64,000 bases of DNA, taken from the NCBI RefSeq assembly GCF_040273735.1, contig NZ_JBELZM010000006.1:1-64000 (forward strand), given 5' to 3'. Positions 9,071-17,379 of the stretch are shown here, piece after piece. The number at the start of each line of letters is the position of its first letter. Position 1 is the first letter of the stretch. The notes under the pieces are model-generated. The model saw only the letters and a program-made list of their open reading frames with translations. It had not been told where the DNA came from and made no database searches. Origin of the DNA: Solibacillus sp040273735. GTDB taxonomy: Bacteria; Bacillota; Bacilli; Bacillales_A; Planococcaceae. The position numbers and the translations under genes were made by a program.

Positions 9071-10024
9071 ATGCAGAAATCGAAGCATCATCATTATATA
9101 GAAGTATTAGCTAAAAGGATTTTGCCTGATGATATGGAAGCAAGTGTAATCCAGCAAGAGTTTCATCGGTTGGAGGCGGGATTTGCTGGCGAGAACAGAT
9201 TGAAGCAGACTCTATCCGATTATTACTTCAAAACAGACCGTCATATCTTCTACAATTTTGAATGCATAAATGAAAACGGATTTTCCCATCAAATGGACGC
9301 TATCTTAGTGACGCCATTATTTATAGTGATTTTTGAAGTGAAACTGCTGTCAGGTACTTTATTTTATAAACCCGCGCAGCATGAATTTTACCGCATCCAC
9401 AATGAAAAACGCGAAAACTTCCGAAACCCCCTTGATCAAGTTTACAGGCATCAGCTATTTTTGGAACAATGTTTGCGAAAATGGCAGATCACTATCCCTA
9501 TGTGTTTTGCCGTCGTCATCGCAAATCAACAAGCTATTCTAGATGAGTCATTGGAGAAATTTCCTATTTTTCATATTAGCGGCGTTCCGAATTTTATTGA
9601 AAGCCTATATCGAAATACTGCAAAAACCAACGCAAATATGAGGATGATCGTTGCCAAATTGAATCAACTTCATCAAGTCCTCCCTCCTCGTCGTTCCATC
9701 AGTATGAATAGATTAAGGAGAGGCGTTCTTTGTAGACAGTGTGATTATAAAAATACGATGTCCTATTATTACGGGGCATTTGTATGCAATGTTTGTCAGG
9801 CTAAAAGTCGTGATGCCATCTTTGAAACGCTTTATCATTACCGAATCTTATTCGGTGATAAAATTTCTAACAGGGAATTTCGTGATTTTTTTGGAATGGT
9901 GAATATTAAAACCTGTTCGAGTATTTTATCAAGATTAGGTTTCGAAAAGTGTGGCTCTAAAAGAGGAACATATTACATTATTCCGGAGAACATTTTATTT
10001 TGGTCAAAAAAGAAAACATTATAA
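9071..10024 (+). CDS. NERD-domain protein with C-terminal zinc ribbon
   Basis: A 317-residue protein. Residues about 20-140 form a NERD (nuclease-related) domain with a GE motif, a QMDAI strand carrying the Asp and a later FEVK strand, the D...ExK layout of this nuclease fold. A CxxC...CxxC zinc ribbon (CRQC, 20 residues, CNVC) sits near residue 225. The last 70 residues look like a small winged-helix-like region. ATG 9071 follows GGAGGTGA. NERD proteins are suspected DNA-processing enzymes, but the biological substrate is unknown. The stop codon is followed within 9 bp by a 21-bp phased array. Confidence 0.8.
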   Translation: MQKSKHHHYIEVLAKRILPDDMEASVIQQEFHRLEAGFAGENRLKQTLSDYYFKTDRHIFYNFECINENGFSHQMDAILVTPLFIVIFEVKLLSGTLFYKPAQHEFYRIHNEKRENFRNPLDQVYRHQLFLEQCLRKWQITIPMCFAVVIANQQAILDESLEKFPIFHISGVPNFIESLYRNTAKTNANMRMIVAKLNQLHQVLPPRRSISMNRLRRGVLCRQCDYKNTMSYYYGAFVCNVCQAKSRDAIFETLYHYRILFGDKISNREFRDFFGMVNIKTCSSILSRLGFEKCGSKRGTYYIIPENILFWSKKKTL

Positions 10025-10032
10025 ATATGTAA

Positions 10033-10126
10033 TTGAGGATTATCCCATGCTAAGTGAGGATTATCTACCCCGTTTTGAGGATTAAAAATGCCTAAGTGAG
10101 GATTAATCTGATTAAAGTGAGGAATA
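10033..10126 (+). repeat. 21-bp phased box array 1 (KTGAGGATTA)
   Basis: Five boxes TTGAGGATTA, GTGAGGATTA, TTGAGGATTA, GTGAGGATTA and GTGAGGAATA start at 10033, 10054, 10075, 10096 and 10117, exactly 21 bp apart. The 11 bases between boxes differ from unit to unit. All frames through the array have stops or lack a start, so it is not coding. It fills the gap between the NERD gene and the converging lipoprotein gene's terminator. Confidence 0.9.
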
Positions 10127-10142
10127 ACTCATCCAGTACCAC

Positions 10143-10177
10143 AAAAAAACCAGTGCCCACCACCTAAGTGAACACTG
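10143..10177 (-). terminator. Intrinsic terminator of the acidic lipoprotein gene
   Basis: On the minus strand CAGTG pairs with CACTG around an 18-base loop and is followed by GTTTTTTTG. The short stem is offset by a strong T-run. Confidence 0.6.
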
Positions 10178-10191
10178 ATTCCTTCTTAAGA

Positions 10192-10584
10192 CTAGTGGTT
10201 ATCCACTTCGTCTTTGTCTTTTCGATCTGCACGGTCTTCGATGATATCTTCTTGGTTTACGGATGGAGCTCCTGGTGCAGTTGCGCCATTATCACCATTT
10301 GGTCCGCTTGAACCATTCGGGACATTTGAGTTGTGATTGTTGTCAATCGTGCTCTCATTTGTTTGTCCGTTCATGTCGTTTTGACCGCTACGTCCATCTG
10401 TGTCTGGATCAACCGTATCTACCGTGTCATCAATAGCGTCACGTGTGTCATCCATTACATCGTTAACACCGTTTTCGACATCGTTTCCTAGATTGTCATC
10501 TCCAGCGTTGTCATTTGTATTACACGCTGAGAGAAATAACAGTGAACCTAGCGAAAGTGCTACAAGTAGTGCTGATTTTCGCAT
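10192..10584 (-). CDS. Acidic low-complexity lipoprotein
   Basis: A 130-residue exported lipoprotein. It has a Lys/Arg-containing N-terminus, a hydrophobic helix and lipobox LSAC with Cys21. The mature part is rich in Asp, Asn, Gly and Ser, with repeated DD/DT acidic stretches and no recognised domain. It should be anchored to the outer face of the cytoplasmic membrane. The ribosome site GGAGGG precedes ATG 10582-10584. A perfect 7-bp hairpin lies 37 bp upstream of the start. Function is unknown. Confidence 0.75.
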   Translation of the reverse strand: MRKSALLVALSLGSLLFLSACNTNDNAGDDNLGNDVENGVNDVMDDTRDAIDDTVDTVDPDTDGRSGQNDMNGQTNESTIDNNHNSNVPNGSSGPNGDNGATAPGAPSVNQEDIIEDRADRKDKDEVDNH

Positions 10585-10620
10585 AAAAAATTCCCTCCTT
10601 TCCCATATGCAATCATGAGT

Positions 10621-10639
10621 CGATCACTTCGTGTGATCG
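10621..10639. promoter_or_regulatory. Palindrome upstream of the lipoprotein gene
   Basis: CGATCAC, loop TTCGT, GTGATCG. No T-run follows on either strand, so it is more like an operator or leader hairpin than a terminator. Confidence 0.4.
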
Positions 10640-10688
10640 TACATATAGTGCCCGGGAAAAGAAGGATCTATCCTACAAAAAAGTGCGG

Positions 10689-11072
10689 TTATTTTAATTT
10701 ATCTTTTAAGAGCTGTTCAACATAAGCGGCTTCTGCTTTACAGTCGAATTTGTAATTTGTACCTAATTGTTTCTGTAATTCCGCAATTTCCTGCTTTTGC
10801 TTTTCTGTTGGCTCTTCACTTAAAATTTTAGCAATGACTTCATCCATTTTCTTAGCAATTTCTTCGTGAAATTCAGGGCTCAGTAAAATGTCTGCCGGTA
10901 TTTTATCAATCCAAGCGGCATTTTCTTTAAAATACGTTTGCCAGCTTGCCATATAGTCTTCCATCGAAAATTTTTCTTCATCCCAACCAATGCTTGCTAA
11001 ATAAGCTTCAAACGACGTCGATATTGATCGTGTAATACTAATTTTTACGCCTGAAGACAGTTGTTTATACAT
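10689..11072 (-). CDS. Hypothetical protein, helical
   Basis: I do not recognise this 127-residue protein. It starts MYKQLSSGVKISITRSIS and is predicted to be mostly helical, with a Lys/Glu-rich C-terminal third and two Cys-free cores. No signal peptide or membrane segment is visible. The start ATG 11070-11072 follows AGGAGG with a rather long spacer of about 11 bases. It sits between the lipoprotein gene and fabZ without obvious operon coupling. Confidence 0.65.
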   Translation of the reverse strand: MYKQLSSGVKISITRSISTSFEAYLASIGWDEEKFSMEDYMASWQTYFKENAAWIDKIPADILLSPEFHEEIAKKMDEVIAKILSEEPTEKQKQEIAELQKQLGTNYKFDCKAEAAYVEQLLKDKLK

Positions 11073-11265
11073 CTATTTTAAAACCTCCTACGTTTAAAGC
11101 CAAACTTCGCTCATTGTTTACAGGCAAACGAAAACCCATAAAAGGTGAACACTGGCAATCGTCCCACACTTATCTTATCTCATTGGGAGACTTCTGCTTA
11201 AAGAAGTTAAAGATTTTCTTCAACCTTTATATTTTATAATCTTTGAGTTCCAATTGCAAATCGCC

Positions 11266-11703
11266 TTATTTTGGCTGTTCCGGTCCAATGGCAAATAAAA
11301 TCTCGCACTCACAAACTAGCTCGCCATCTACTGTCGCAGTACCGCGGCCTTTCCCCATTTGCCCTCGCAACTTCAAAAATTCCACTTCAAGCTTCAACTG
11401 ATCGCCCGGTACGACTTGACGCTTGAAACGGCAACTATCAATCCCTGTCAAAAATACTAGACGCCCTTTATATTCAGGTGCTTTTAATAATGCCACACCA
11501 CCTACTTGCGCAAGTGCCTCGACAATTAGGACACCCGGCATTACTGGATAGCCAGGGAAATGTCCATTAAAAAATTCTTCGTTGATCGATACATTTTTCA
11601 ATCCAAGTGCGCGCTTTCCTTCTTCGATTTCAAGAATGCGATCAACTAATAAAAATGGATAGCGATGTGGTAAAATATTTTGAATTTCCTCTGCGTTTAA
11701 CAT
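11266..11703 (-). CDS. fabZ: 3-hydroxyacyl-[ACP] dehydratase FabZ
   Basis: Dehydrates 3-hydroxyacyl-ACP in the fatty acid elongation cycle. The 145-residue hotdog-fold protein has the PHRYPFLLVDRI start and GHFPGYPVMPGVLIVEALAQ, which holds the catalytic His and Glu. Length is normal for the family. ATG 11701-11703 follows AAGGGGGA. It appears monocistronic, in the same position next to flhOP as in B. subtilis. Confidence 0.96.
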   Translation of the reverse strand: MLNAEEIQNILPHRYPFLLVDRILEIEEGKRALGLKNVSINEEFFNGHFPGYPVMPGVLIVEALAQVGGVALLKAPEYKGRLVFLTGIDSCRFKRQVVPGDQLKLEVEFLKLRGQMGKGRGTATVDGELVCECEILFAIGPEQPK

Positions 11704-11868
11704 TAAAAAATCCCCCTTGTTTCCTCTATAATATTATGTAGATAATTGTTTATTTTTATGTATGTTCTGGTAAAGCGATGCAAATATTGGAGAAAGAACC
11801 TGGAATTTCAGCCGGCTTTTTGCTCCAATAAAAATTAGTAAACTAAATTTTTGCATATTTGCTGTAAA

Positions 11869-11902
11869 GGGATTGCTCGGAAATGGCTTTCCCGACAATC
11901 CC
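11869..11902 (-). terminator. Probable terminator after the epuA-like gene
   Basis: GGGATTG...CAATCCC with the inner pairing CGGGAAA/TTTCCG on the minus strand. Only a weak T-tract (TTTAC) follows. Confidence 0.5.
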
Positions 11903-11903
11903 T

Positions 11904-12194
11904 CTACTCTTTACCATTTATAATATCGAGAAGATGCTGCCATGTTTCCAACTTTAAAACATCCGATGCTGCGCCGTCCCCTAAAACACTGTAGCCCACA
12001 ACCAGTCCTACAATTACTGCTACTAAAAATAATAGAATTACGATTATTATCCGTAGCCAGATTGGAAGCAGTCGAAGCCGAACCTTACCAACAGGCTGAT
12101 CCGTTTGCGGCTCCGAAACGTTCTTTACGCGGCGTCTCGCCTTTTTGGCTGCAGGCTCTTTTTGCTCTGTCTGTGTCTCTAACTCATTCGTCAT
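11904..12194 (-). CDS. EpuA-like small membrane protein (often named RNA polymerase subunit beta family)
   Basis: A 96-residue protein: a basic, Glu/Gln-rich cytoplasmic N-terminus (about 45 residues), one transmembrane helix (LRIIIVILLFLVAVIVGLVV) and a short outer tail. It resembles the EpuA-type proteins that databases often label DNA-directed RNA polymerase subunit beta and that follow flhP in related genomes. No polymerase role can be inferred. ATG 12192-12194 with AAGGAGAAG is chosen over a start six codons upstream. It closely follows flhP, so it is probably co-transcribed. Confidence 0.7.
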   Translation of the reverse strand: MTNELETQTEQKEPAAKKARRRVKNVSEPQTDQPVGKVRLRLLPIWLRIIIVILLFLVAVIVGLVVGYSVLGDGAASDVLKLETWQHLLDIINGKE

Positions 12195-12222
12195 AAAACT
12201 TCTCCTTAACAATGTCGCACGT

Positions 12223-13062
12223 TTAGCGAATACCGTTAATTAACCCAAGCATTTGGTCTGCAATTGTAATCGCACGTGTATTAAATTGATATGAACGCTG
12301 TGCTTGAATTAAATTTGTCATCTCTTTTGATACGTCAACATTCGACATTTCAAGTGCACCTTTTTGTATGCCGACTTGACGATTGGCACCTTGCAAATCT
12401 GTCAGTACCTGCGCTTGTGTGAAGCCAAGTGCATCCAGATTTTCCGGTAAACCAATGTATGTCCCGCCTTGCAGTTTTTCCATTACATTTGGTTTTTGCA
12501 GTTCAGAAATCCCAAGCTGGAATTTTAGCGGTGTGCCATTTTCATAGCTTGCCACTAACGAACCGTCTGAATCCATCGTAAAGCCTGTTACATTATCCGG
12601 GAATGTAATTGGCTGTCCATTTGCATCTGCTACTTGGTATCCATCACTATTTACAAGTGAGAGAATGCCAGGTTCAGTCTGTGTTACATAAAAGCTACCA
12701 TTACGAGTATATGCAGTTCGCACGTCGCCTTCCGCATTTTGCATCAAAACGTTAAAATATTGGTTCTTCGTTGTTAAGGCAAAATCTAAATCGCGGTTTG
12801 TTACTTGCAGTGAGCCCTGCGTTTGATTCGATTGGATTAACCCGATCTGTGCACCGACACCATAACGAATGCCTACAGGTGTATCACGGACAGTGCGGTC
12901 TAATTCATCATTATTAAATTGCTGATACAGCATTTCCGTAAAATTTGCCTGCTGTGCTTTATAGCCTGTAGTATTGCTGTTTGCGATATTTGTACTGATT
13001 GTGTCTAACTGATGCTGTAGTTGAGATAATGTATTAGTCGCACTCACCATTGTACGTAACAT
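12223..13062 (-). CDS. flhP: Flagellar basal-body rod protein FlhP
   Basis: A 279-residue FlgF/FlgG-family rod protein. The N-terminal rod motif (MLRTMVSATNTLSQLQ, then the NIANSNTTGYKA loop) and the C-terminal helix (ALEMSNVDVSKEMTNLIQAQ) are both intact. It forms part of the axial rod together with FlhO. The true start is ATG 13060-13062, 8 bases after AAGGAGG; an upstream GTG overlaps the ribosome site. It lies directly downstream of flhO. Confidence 0.93.
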   Translation of the reverse strand: MLRTMVSATNTLSQLQHQLDTISTNIANSNTTGYKAQQANFTEMLYQQFNNDELDRTVRDTPVGIRYGVGAQIGLIQSNQTQGSLQVTNRDLDFALTTKNQYFNVLMQNAEGDVRTAYTRNGSFYVTQTEPGILSLVNSDGYQVADANGQPITFPDNVTGFTMDSDGSLVASYENGTPLKFQLGISELQKPNVMEKLQGGTYIGLPENLDALGFTQAQVLTDLQGANRQVGIQKGALEMSNVDVSKEMTNLIQAQRSYQFNTRAITIADQMLGLINGIR

Positions 13063-13124
13063 TTCCCGCACCTCCTTAATTATACGAAAATTCGACAGCT
13101 AATGAAAATAATCGCTATTCCTTA

Positions 13125-13967
13125 TTAATTAACTCGTCCAATTTCATTAACTGCTTTTTCCATGCTCTTATCATAGGCCTGCAGCACTTTTTGGTTTGCT
13201 TCAAATGCGCGGTATGCAGTCAAAAGATCTGTCATTGCTTTAGAAGCATCGACATTGGAGCCTTCTAAATATTGCTGCTGCATTGAAAACTGTACATTTG
13301 CCTGTCCATAGGCAGATGGTAGATCGACACCATCCAATGTATTAAATAACCCATTATCACGCTTTACAAGTACGTCCGGGTTTTCAGAAAATGCGACACC
13401 TAATGTTCCGATCTGTCCACCATTTTCGTCAAAAATCCCCCCGTCCGAACTGATGCGAATATTATCGTTATCAAATTGCAGTCGTTCCCCATTCGCATCC
13501 AGTACGAATAGTCCTTGAGGATTTACTAAGTTCCCCTGCCCGTCCAACGTGAAATTCCCGTTACGTGTATAGCTCTCTGTTCCGGATTCATTTTCTAACC
13601 GGAAAAAGATTTGTCCTGAATTTCCAGATGCTTCGTCAGTAGGCAACGAACTATTGATCAGTGCGATATCTGTATTTAAACCGGTTGAATAAATCTGACC
13701 TTGTGCTTGATTTGGCATTGTTTCCTGTAAATAAACACCCGCATTTACCGCACCAACCGGATTAAGATTCTTTACTGTAAATCCGTTTTCAGTCGGAATT
13801 GTTGTCGAATTCACTGCTGACATCAACATATCCGGAAAAGAACGAATTGTCGTTTGATCTGATTTAAAACCAGGTGTATTGGCATTGGCCATATTATTCG
13901 TTAAAATTTCAGTTTTACGTTGTTGTGCAACCATTCCTGTAGCAACTGTATAAAAACCTTTAAACAC
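13125..13967 (-). CDS. flhO: Flagellar basal-body rod protein FlhO
   Basis: A 280-residue rod protein of the FlgF/FlgG family, starting MFKGFYTVATGMVAQQ. It has the NNMANANTPGFKSD loop and the C-terminal GSNVDASKAMTDLLTAYRAF helix. GTG 13965-13967 is the start, preceded by AGAGGTG. The mbl-flhO-flhP order is that of B. subtilis, where these genes sit apart from the main fla/che operon. Confidence 0.93.
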   Translation of the reverse strand: MFKGFYTVATGMVAQQRKTEILTNNMANANTPGFKSDQTTIRSFPDMLMSAVNSTTIPTENGFTVKNLNPVGAVNAGVYLQETMPNQAQGQIYSTGLNTDIALINSSLPTDEASGNSGQIFFRLENESGTESYTRNGNFTLDGQGNLVNPQGLFVLDANGERLQFDNDNIRISSDGGIFDENGGQIGTLGVAFSENPDVLVKRDNGLFNTLDGVDLPSAYGQANVQFSMQQQYLEGSNVDASKAMTDLLTAYRAFEANQKVLQAYDKSMEKAVNEIGRVN

Positions 13968-14037
13968 TCAATTCACCTCTAATTATGCCGTATTTATCAT
14001 TTATCGGCAAAAAAATGATAATTATAAGTAATATAAT

Positions 14038-15030
14038 TTATTTATTTACCGCGCGATCAATATTATCCAGCATAATCCCAGTCCCGACTGCTACACAGTC
14101 CATTGGGTTTTCTGCAACAAATACAGGGACTTTCAGCTCTTCGATTAACAGCTGATCGATGCCATGTAGTAACGCACCGCCGCCTGTTAATATAACGCCT
14201 CGATCAATGATATCGGCCGATAGTTCAGGGGGCGTTTTTTCTAGTACGTCCTTTGCTGCCTGTACAATCATAGCGACCGATTCACGCAATGCGTGCTCAA
14301 TCTCTTCTGAATTGATGTCGATTGTTCGCGGTAAGCCCGTAACCATATCACGACCACGGATATCCATAGTATCATCGCGTCCGCCAGGGAACACTGTACC
14401 GATTGTTGTTTTGATATTTTCTGCTGTACGTTCGCCGATCAACAGCTTGTATTCTTTCTTTATGTATTGCAATATATCATTATCGAATACATCTCCAGCT
14501 ACTTTAATCGATTCGCTCGTTACGATATCGCCCATTGATAATACTGCTACGTCTGTTGTACCTCCACCGATATCAACGACCATATTACCGCTTGGCTGGA
14601 AAATATCCATACCTGCACCGATTGCTGCAACTTTTGGCTCTTCTTCCAGATAAACTTTTTTGCCGCCTGATTTTTCAGCAGCTTCACGAATTGCTTTTTG
14701 CTCTACCGATGTAATATTTGTCGGACAGCAAATTAAAATGCGTGGCTTCGATAAGAAACCTTTAACATCCAATTTATTGATAAAATGTTTTAACATCGCT
14801 TCTGTTACATCAAAATCTGCAATTACGCCATCCTTCAATGGACGAATTGCGATAATATTCCCCGGTGTACGTCCTACCATCTGACGTGCCTCTTCACCGA
14901 CTGCCAGTACTTTATTTGTTTTTTTATCGATTGCTACTACAGATGGCTCATTCAAAACAATCCCTTTGCCTTTTAAATGAATCAGCACGTTTGCAGTACC
15001 TAAATCAATCCCAATATCTTTAGAAAACAT
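14038..15030 (-). CDS. mbl: MreB-like actin homologue Mbl
   Basis: A 330-residue actin-fold cell-shape protein. The phosphate-1 loop is DIGIDLGTANVL, the phosphate-2 loop VDIGGGTTDVAVLS and the adenosine motif LTGGGALLHG. It forms membrane-associated filaments that guide the elongasome and lateral-wall synthesis. Position between spoIIID and flhO, and length, match B. subtilis Mbl rather than MreB or MreBH. The ribosome site AAGGAG is 11 bases from ATG 15028-15030. Confidence 0.92.
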   Translation of the reverse strand: MFSKDIGIDLGTANVLIHLKGKGIVLNEPSVVAIDKKTNKVLAVGEEARQMVGRTPGNIIAIRPLKDGVIADFDVTEAMLKHFINKLDVKGFLSKPRILICCPTNITSVEQKAIREAAEKSGGKKVYLEEEPKVAAIGAGMDIFQPSGNMVVDIGGGTTDVAVLSMGDIVTSESIKVAGDVFDNDILQYIKKEYKLLIGERTAENIKTTIGTVFPGGRDDTMDIRGRDMVTGLPRTIDINSEEIEHALRESVAMIVQAAKDVLEKTPPELSADIIDRGVILTGGGALLHGIDQLLIEELKVPVFVAENPMDCVAVGTGIMLDNIDRAVNK

Positions 15031-15190
15031 GTTTCATTATTCTCCTTCCGCCCATTTGAACATGTATACGATTCTATATATGTCTATCTTAGTTATTTTA
15101 TCATATACAGTGTTGAATTACATCAATATTGTGGGAAGGATTTTCCTTTATAATGGTTTAAAATGGTAAAAATCTAAAGTAATAATCACT

Positions 15191-15236
15191 AAAAAAAGCA
15201 TTTAGTTGTTATAAAAACAGACTAAATGCTTTTTTC
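15191..15236. terminator. Bidirectional terminator after spoIIID
   Basis: AGCATTTAGT (15197-15206) pairs with ACTAAATGCT (15221-15230), with T-runs on both strands. The spoIIID stop codon lies within the stem. Confidence 0.85.
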
Positions 15237-15488
15237 TTGTTGCTTTGTTATCCACTTTTTACGTGTTGCTTCACCACCGCGTAAATGGCGAATCGATTTG
15301 TTATAGGTTAAAACTTGTTGTACTTGTAGCGCAAGTGGTTCATTCACTTGTTTTAGCCGCTCTGTCAAATCTTTGTGTACAGTACTTTTAGAGAATCCCG
15401 TCATTTTCGCGAGTGCACGTACGGTTTCACCTGTCTCTACCAACAGTTCACCCAAACGAACGCAGCGTTGCCGAATATGTTCGTGCAC
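15222..15488 (-). CDS. spoIIID: Sporulation transcription factor SpoIIID
   Basis: An 88-residue mother-cell regulator acting between sigma-E and sigma-K. The helix-turn-helix is at about residues 20-42 (VRALAKMTGFSKSTVHKDLTERL), followed by the conserved KSIRHLRGGEATRKKW DNA-contacting tail. GTG 15486-15488 begins the characteristic MHEHIRQR and follows GGGAGAGGA. Repeat R1-C begins 26 bp upstream of the start, so its promoter must lie in or across that element. It is transcribed alone. Confidence 0.95.
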   Translation of the reverse strand: MHEHIRQRCVRLGELLVETGETVRALAKMTGFSKSTVHKDLTERLKQVNEPLALQVQQVLTYNKSIRHLRGGEATRKKWITKQQEKSI

Positions 15489-15514
15489 GTCCTCTCCCTC
15501 TCTACTTCAAATAT

Positions 15515-15648
15515 CAATTACGCCTCGGCGTAATTGCGTCCAGATTTTTTTGAGTTCACTCAAAAAGCTCCCTTTAAAAATCTGTGACATCCGCCAGAGG
15601 CTTATCTTCATCCATCAGGTGTCGCAGACAACTGTTGGATGAAGATTA
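15515..15648 (+). repeat. R1 structured intergenic repeat, copy C
   Basis: First hairpin CAATTACGCC TC GGCGTAATTG; middle stem CCAGATTTTTT...AAAAATCTG; box TGACATCCGCCAGAGGCTTA; last hairpin ATCTTCATCCATCAG with CTGTTGGATGAAGAT (one mismatch). ATTCAGC in copy A is ATCCATC here, and the opposite arm changes to match. It lies directly upstream of spoIIID. Confidence 0.85.
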
Positions 15649-15768
15649 GAGCCTTGCTTCTTAATATTTCACCTTATGTGAGTAGGCTCTTAATTATTCG
15701 GAGTAGATTGAAGGATTCGTTGTTAACTTACTAAAAATATATCCGAATTCATCCATTTTGCTAAGTAA

Positions 15769-16422
15769 TCAAAAGGATAAATATTTGTTCGGATCAACCA
15801 GTACACCATCTTCCATTACTTCAAAGTGTAAATGAACGCCAATGTTTGGATTCCATTCATTTTCTTGTGAAGTAGCAAGCTGATCGCCTTGTGAAACTTG
15901 ATCGCCTTGTTTTACAAGAATATCTGCTACGGAGTTATAGCGTGTTTGCATACCATTTGGATGTGTAAGTGTAATGCTGTTGCCTGTAAATGCATCCATT
16001 TTTACTTCTGTCACTTCACCGCTCATTGCAGCAACAACTTCAAAAGGCTCGCTGTTAATTGCGATAGATACCCCTGTAGATGTTGTGAACACTTGATTAA
16101 ATACAAGCAATGAGTTTTCGCGTGTTGCTTCATCTTTTGAGACGTCATAAAAATCTTGCAAAACCGTGACTTCATTTAAGTATTCTTCTTTGAATGGATA
16201 CTTCAAAGTTTCCGTAACAGTCGCTGTCGTTGGAACAATCGATTGATCGGATGGCGCAGAAACTTCTTCCATCAGTTCCTGCTCGTTCTGACTTTCATAC
16301 AATGCATTAAAACTAAAAATAACTGCAACAATCATTACTGCCATACCACCGTATACAGCCGGCCAAAACCACCGTCTTTGCATAACTGGTTTCTGAGAAG
16401 GCTTTTGTTTAACTTCTCTCAT
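15769..16422 (-). CDS. spoIIQ: Forespore protein SpoIIQ with degenerate LytM domain
   Basis: A 217-residue forespore membrane protein that pairs with SpoIIIAH to join the two sporulation membranes. One transmembrane helix (residues 19-40) is followed by a linker and a LytM/M23 fold near residues 110-215. The HLHFEV motif remains, but the place where active enzymes have HxG(I/V)D reads STGVSIA, so two zinc ligands are missing. The protein stops just after the domain, without the long Ser/Glu tail of the B. subtilis protein. ATG 16420-16422 is chosen for its spacing from GAGGTG. A sigma-F-type promoter lies just upstream. Confidence 0.88.
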   Translation of the reverse strand: MREVKQKPSQKPVMQRRWFWPAVYGGMAVMIVAVIFSFNALYESQNEQELMEEVSAPSDQSIVPTTATVTETLKYPFKEEYLNEVTVLQDFYDVSKDEATRENSLLVFNQVFTTSTGVSIAINSEPFEVVAAMSGEVTEVKMDAFTGNSITLTHPNGMQTRYNSVADILVKQGDQVSQGDQLATSQENEWNPNIGVHLHFEVMEDGVLVDPNKYLSF

Positions 16423-16440
16423 ATTCATCACCTCAAATGG

Positions 16441-16470
16441 AAGTGTGTACAAGAAATTGGAAAGTTAAAC
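16441..16470 (-). promoter_or_regulatory. Putative sigma-F promoter of spoIIQ
   Basis: On the minus strand GTTTA (-35), a 15-base spacer and GTACACACTT (-10). This fits the sigma-F/G pattern GyATA-N15-GGnnAnAnTr except for one -35 base and one -10 base. It lies in the 49-bp gap between spoIID and spoIIQ. Confidence 0.6.
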
Positions 16471-16471
16471 A

Positions 16472-17374
16472 TTATTTTTTACAATAATTTATCGATTTTA
16501 ATGTTGTCGATGGATAGTAATGGGAAAGGATATTTTCCGCCGTTATTCCCCCCTGTGCCATCGCGTTTGCCCCATACTGGCTCATCCCTACCCCATGCCC
16601 GTATCCATAAGTTTTAATCGTTATACCGGTCGCTGTCGGTTCCCATGTGAAATTTGTGGAGCGTAAGTTTAAAAGTGTGCGCAGTTCTCTGCCCGACCAT
16701 GTTTTTTTATGGATGGTAATTTGCTCGATGCGGTTCGTGTCATTTCGCTGCAGCTTTGCATTTTGAAGCTGAGCCCTTGAGAAATTCTGTTTGAGTTTTT
16801 TATTTATTTCATCAAATGTATACGTTGTCTGTTCTTGATTTAATTGTTCAGGCGAAGTGGTTGCTGTTAAGTAGGGAATCGGGTTTCCGCTATAGTTTTC
16901 CGCGGACTCGGTATATTGATAGGATGATGCATGAAACATGGCTGTAATCAGTTCATCATTATAAGTAAGAATTTGGTAGGCGGTTTGTTTGACGGCTTCA
17001 GTTATTTTTTCTTCATTTTCCGCAAAAGTAGTTTTCCATTTTTCTTCTCGCAATTCCTGATCATTGTAAACTTGATGTGCTGTCGTTGTGAGAATCGGCT
17101 TTTTCCCATAATCCGTCTGCTTTAATACATAAGTTCGGGAGGCGATCGCTTGGGCTTTTAATGCTTCCACATGAAAACTAGCCGGCATTTCCCCTGCAAT
17201 TACTCCAACTAAATAGTCTTCAATTGGAACGTCAGTATTATTCACTTTAATAAATAAAGGACAAGAAGTAGATTCCGTTGGCTCAGTAATGGAGGTTTGT
17301 TTCTTAGACTTTAAAGTGAACGGGACTAAAAACAATAGGACGCCAATGATAAAATAAATGATAATTTTTTTCAT
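16472..17374 (-). CDS. spoIID: Stage II sporulation protein SpoIID (lytic transglycosylase)
   Basis: A 300-residue membrane-anchored peptidoglycan lytic transglycosylase needed for engulfment. After the N-terminal anchor (MKKIIIYFIIGVLLFLVPF) come VPIEDYLVGVIAGEMPASF, whose Glu is the catalytic candidate, and KAQAIASRTYV. The GYGHGVGMSQYGANAMA signature is near the C-terminus. No ribosome site precedes either possible ATG. ATG 17372-17374 is chosen because it begins the membrane anchor and lies 5 bases after a sigma-E-type -10, suggesting a leaderless message. The alternative ATG at 17413 would include the promoter in the gene. Confidence 0.9.
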   Translation of the reverse strand: MKKIIIYFIIGVLLFLVPFTLKSKKQTSITEPTESTSCPLFIKVNNTDVPIEDYLVGVIAGEMPASFHVEALKAQAIASRTYVLKQTDYGKKPILTTTAHQVYNDQELREEKWKTTFAENEEKITEAVKQTAYQILTYNDELITAMFHASSYQYTESAENYSGNPIPYLTATTSPEQLNQEQTTYTFDEINKKLKQNFSRAQLQNAKLQRNDTNRIEQITIHKKTWSGRELRTLLNLRSTNFTWEPTATGITIKTYGYGHGVGMSQYGANAMAQGGITAENILSHYYPSTTLKSINYCKK

Positions 17375-17379
17375 GAGAC

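Noticed and set aside
10033..10126. Array 1 as a heptapeptide-repeat coding region
   Set aside because: 21 bp equals seven codons, but the frame giving repeated VRI/LRI contains stops every one or two units and has no start or ribosome site.
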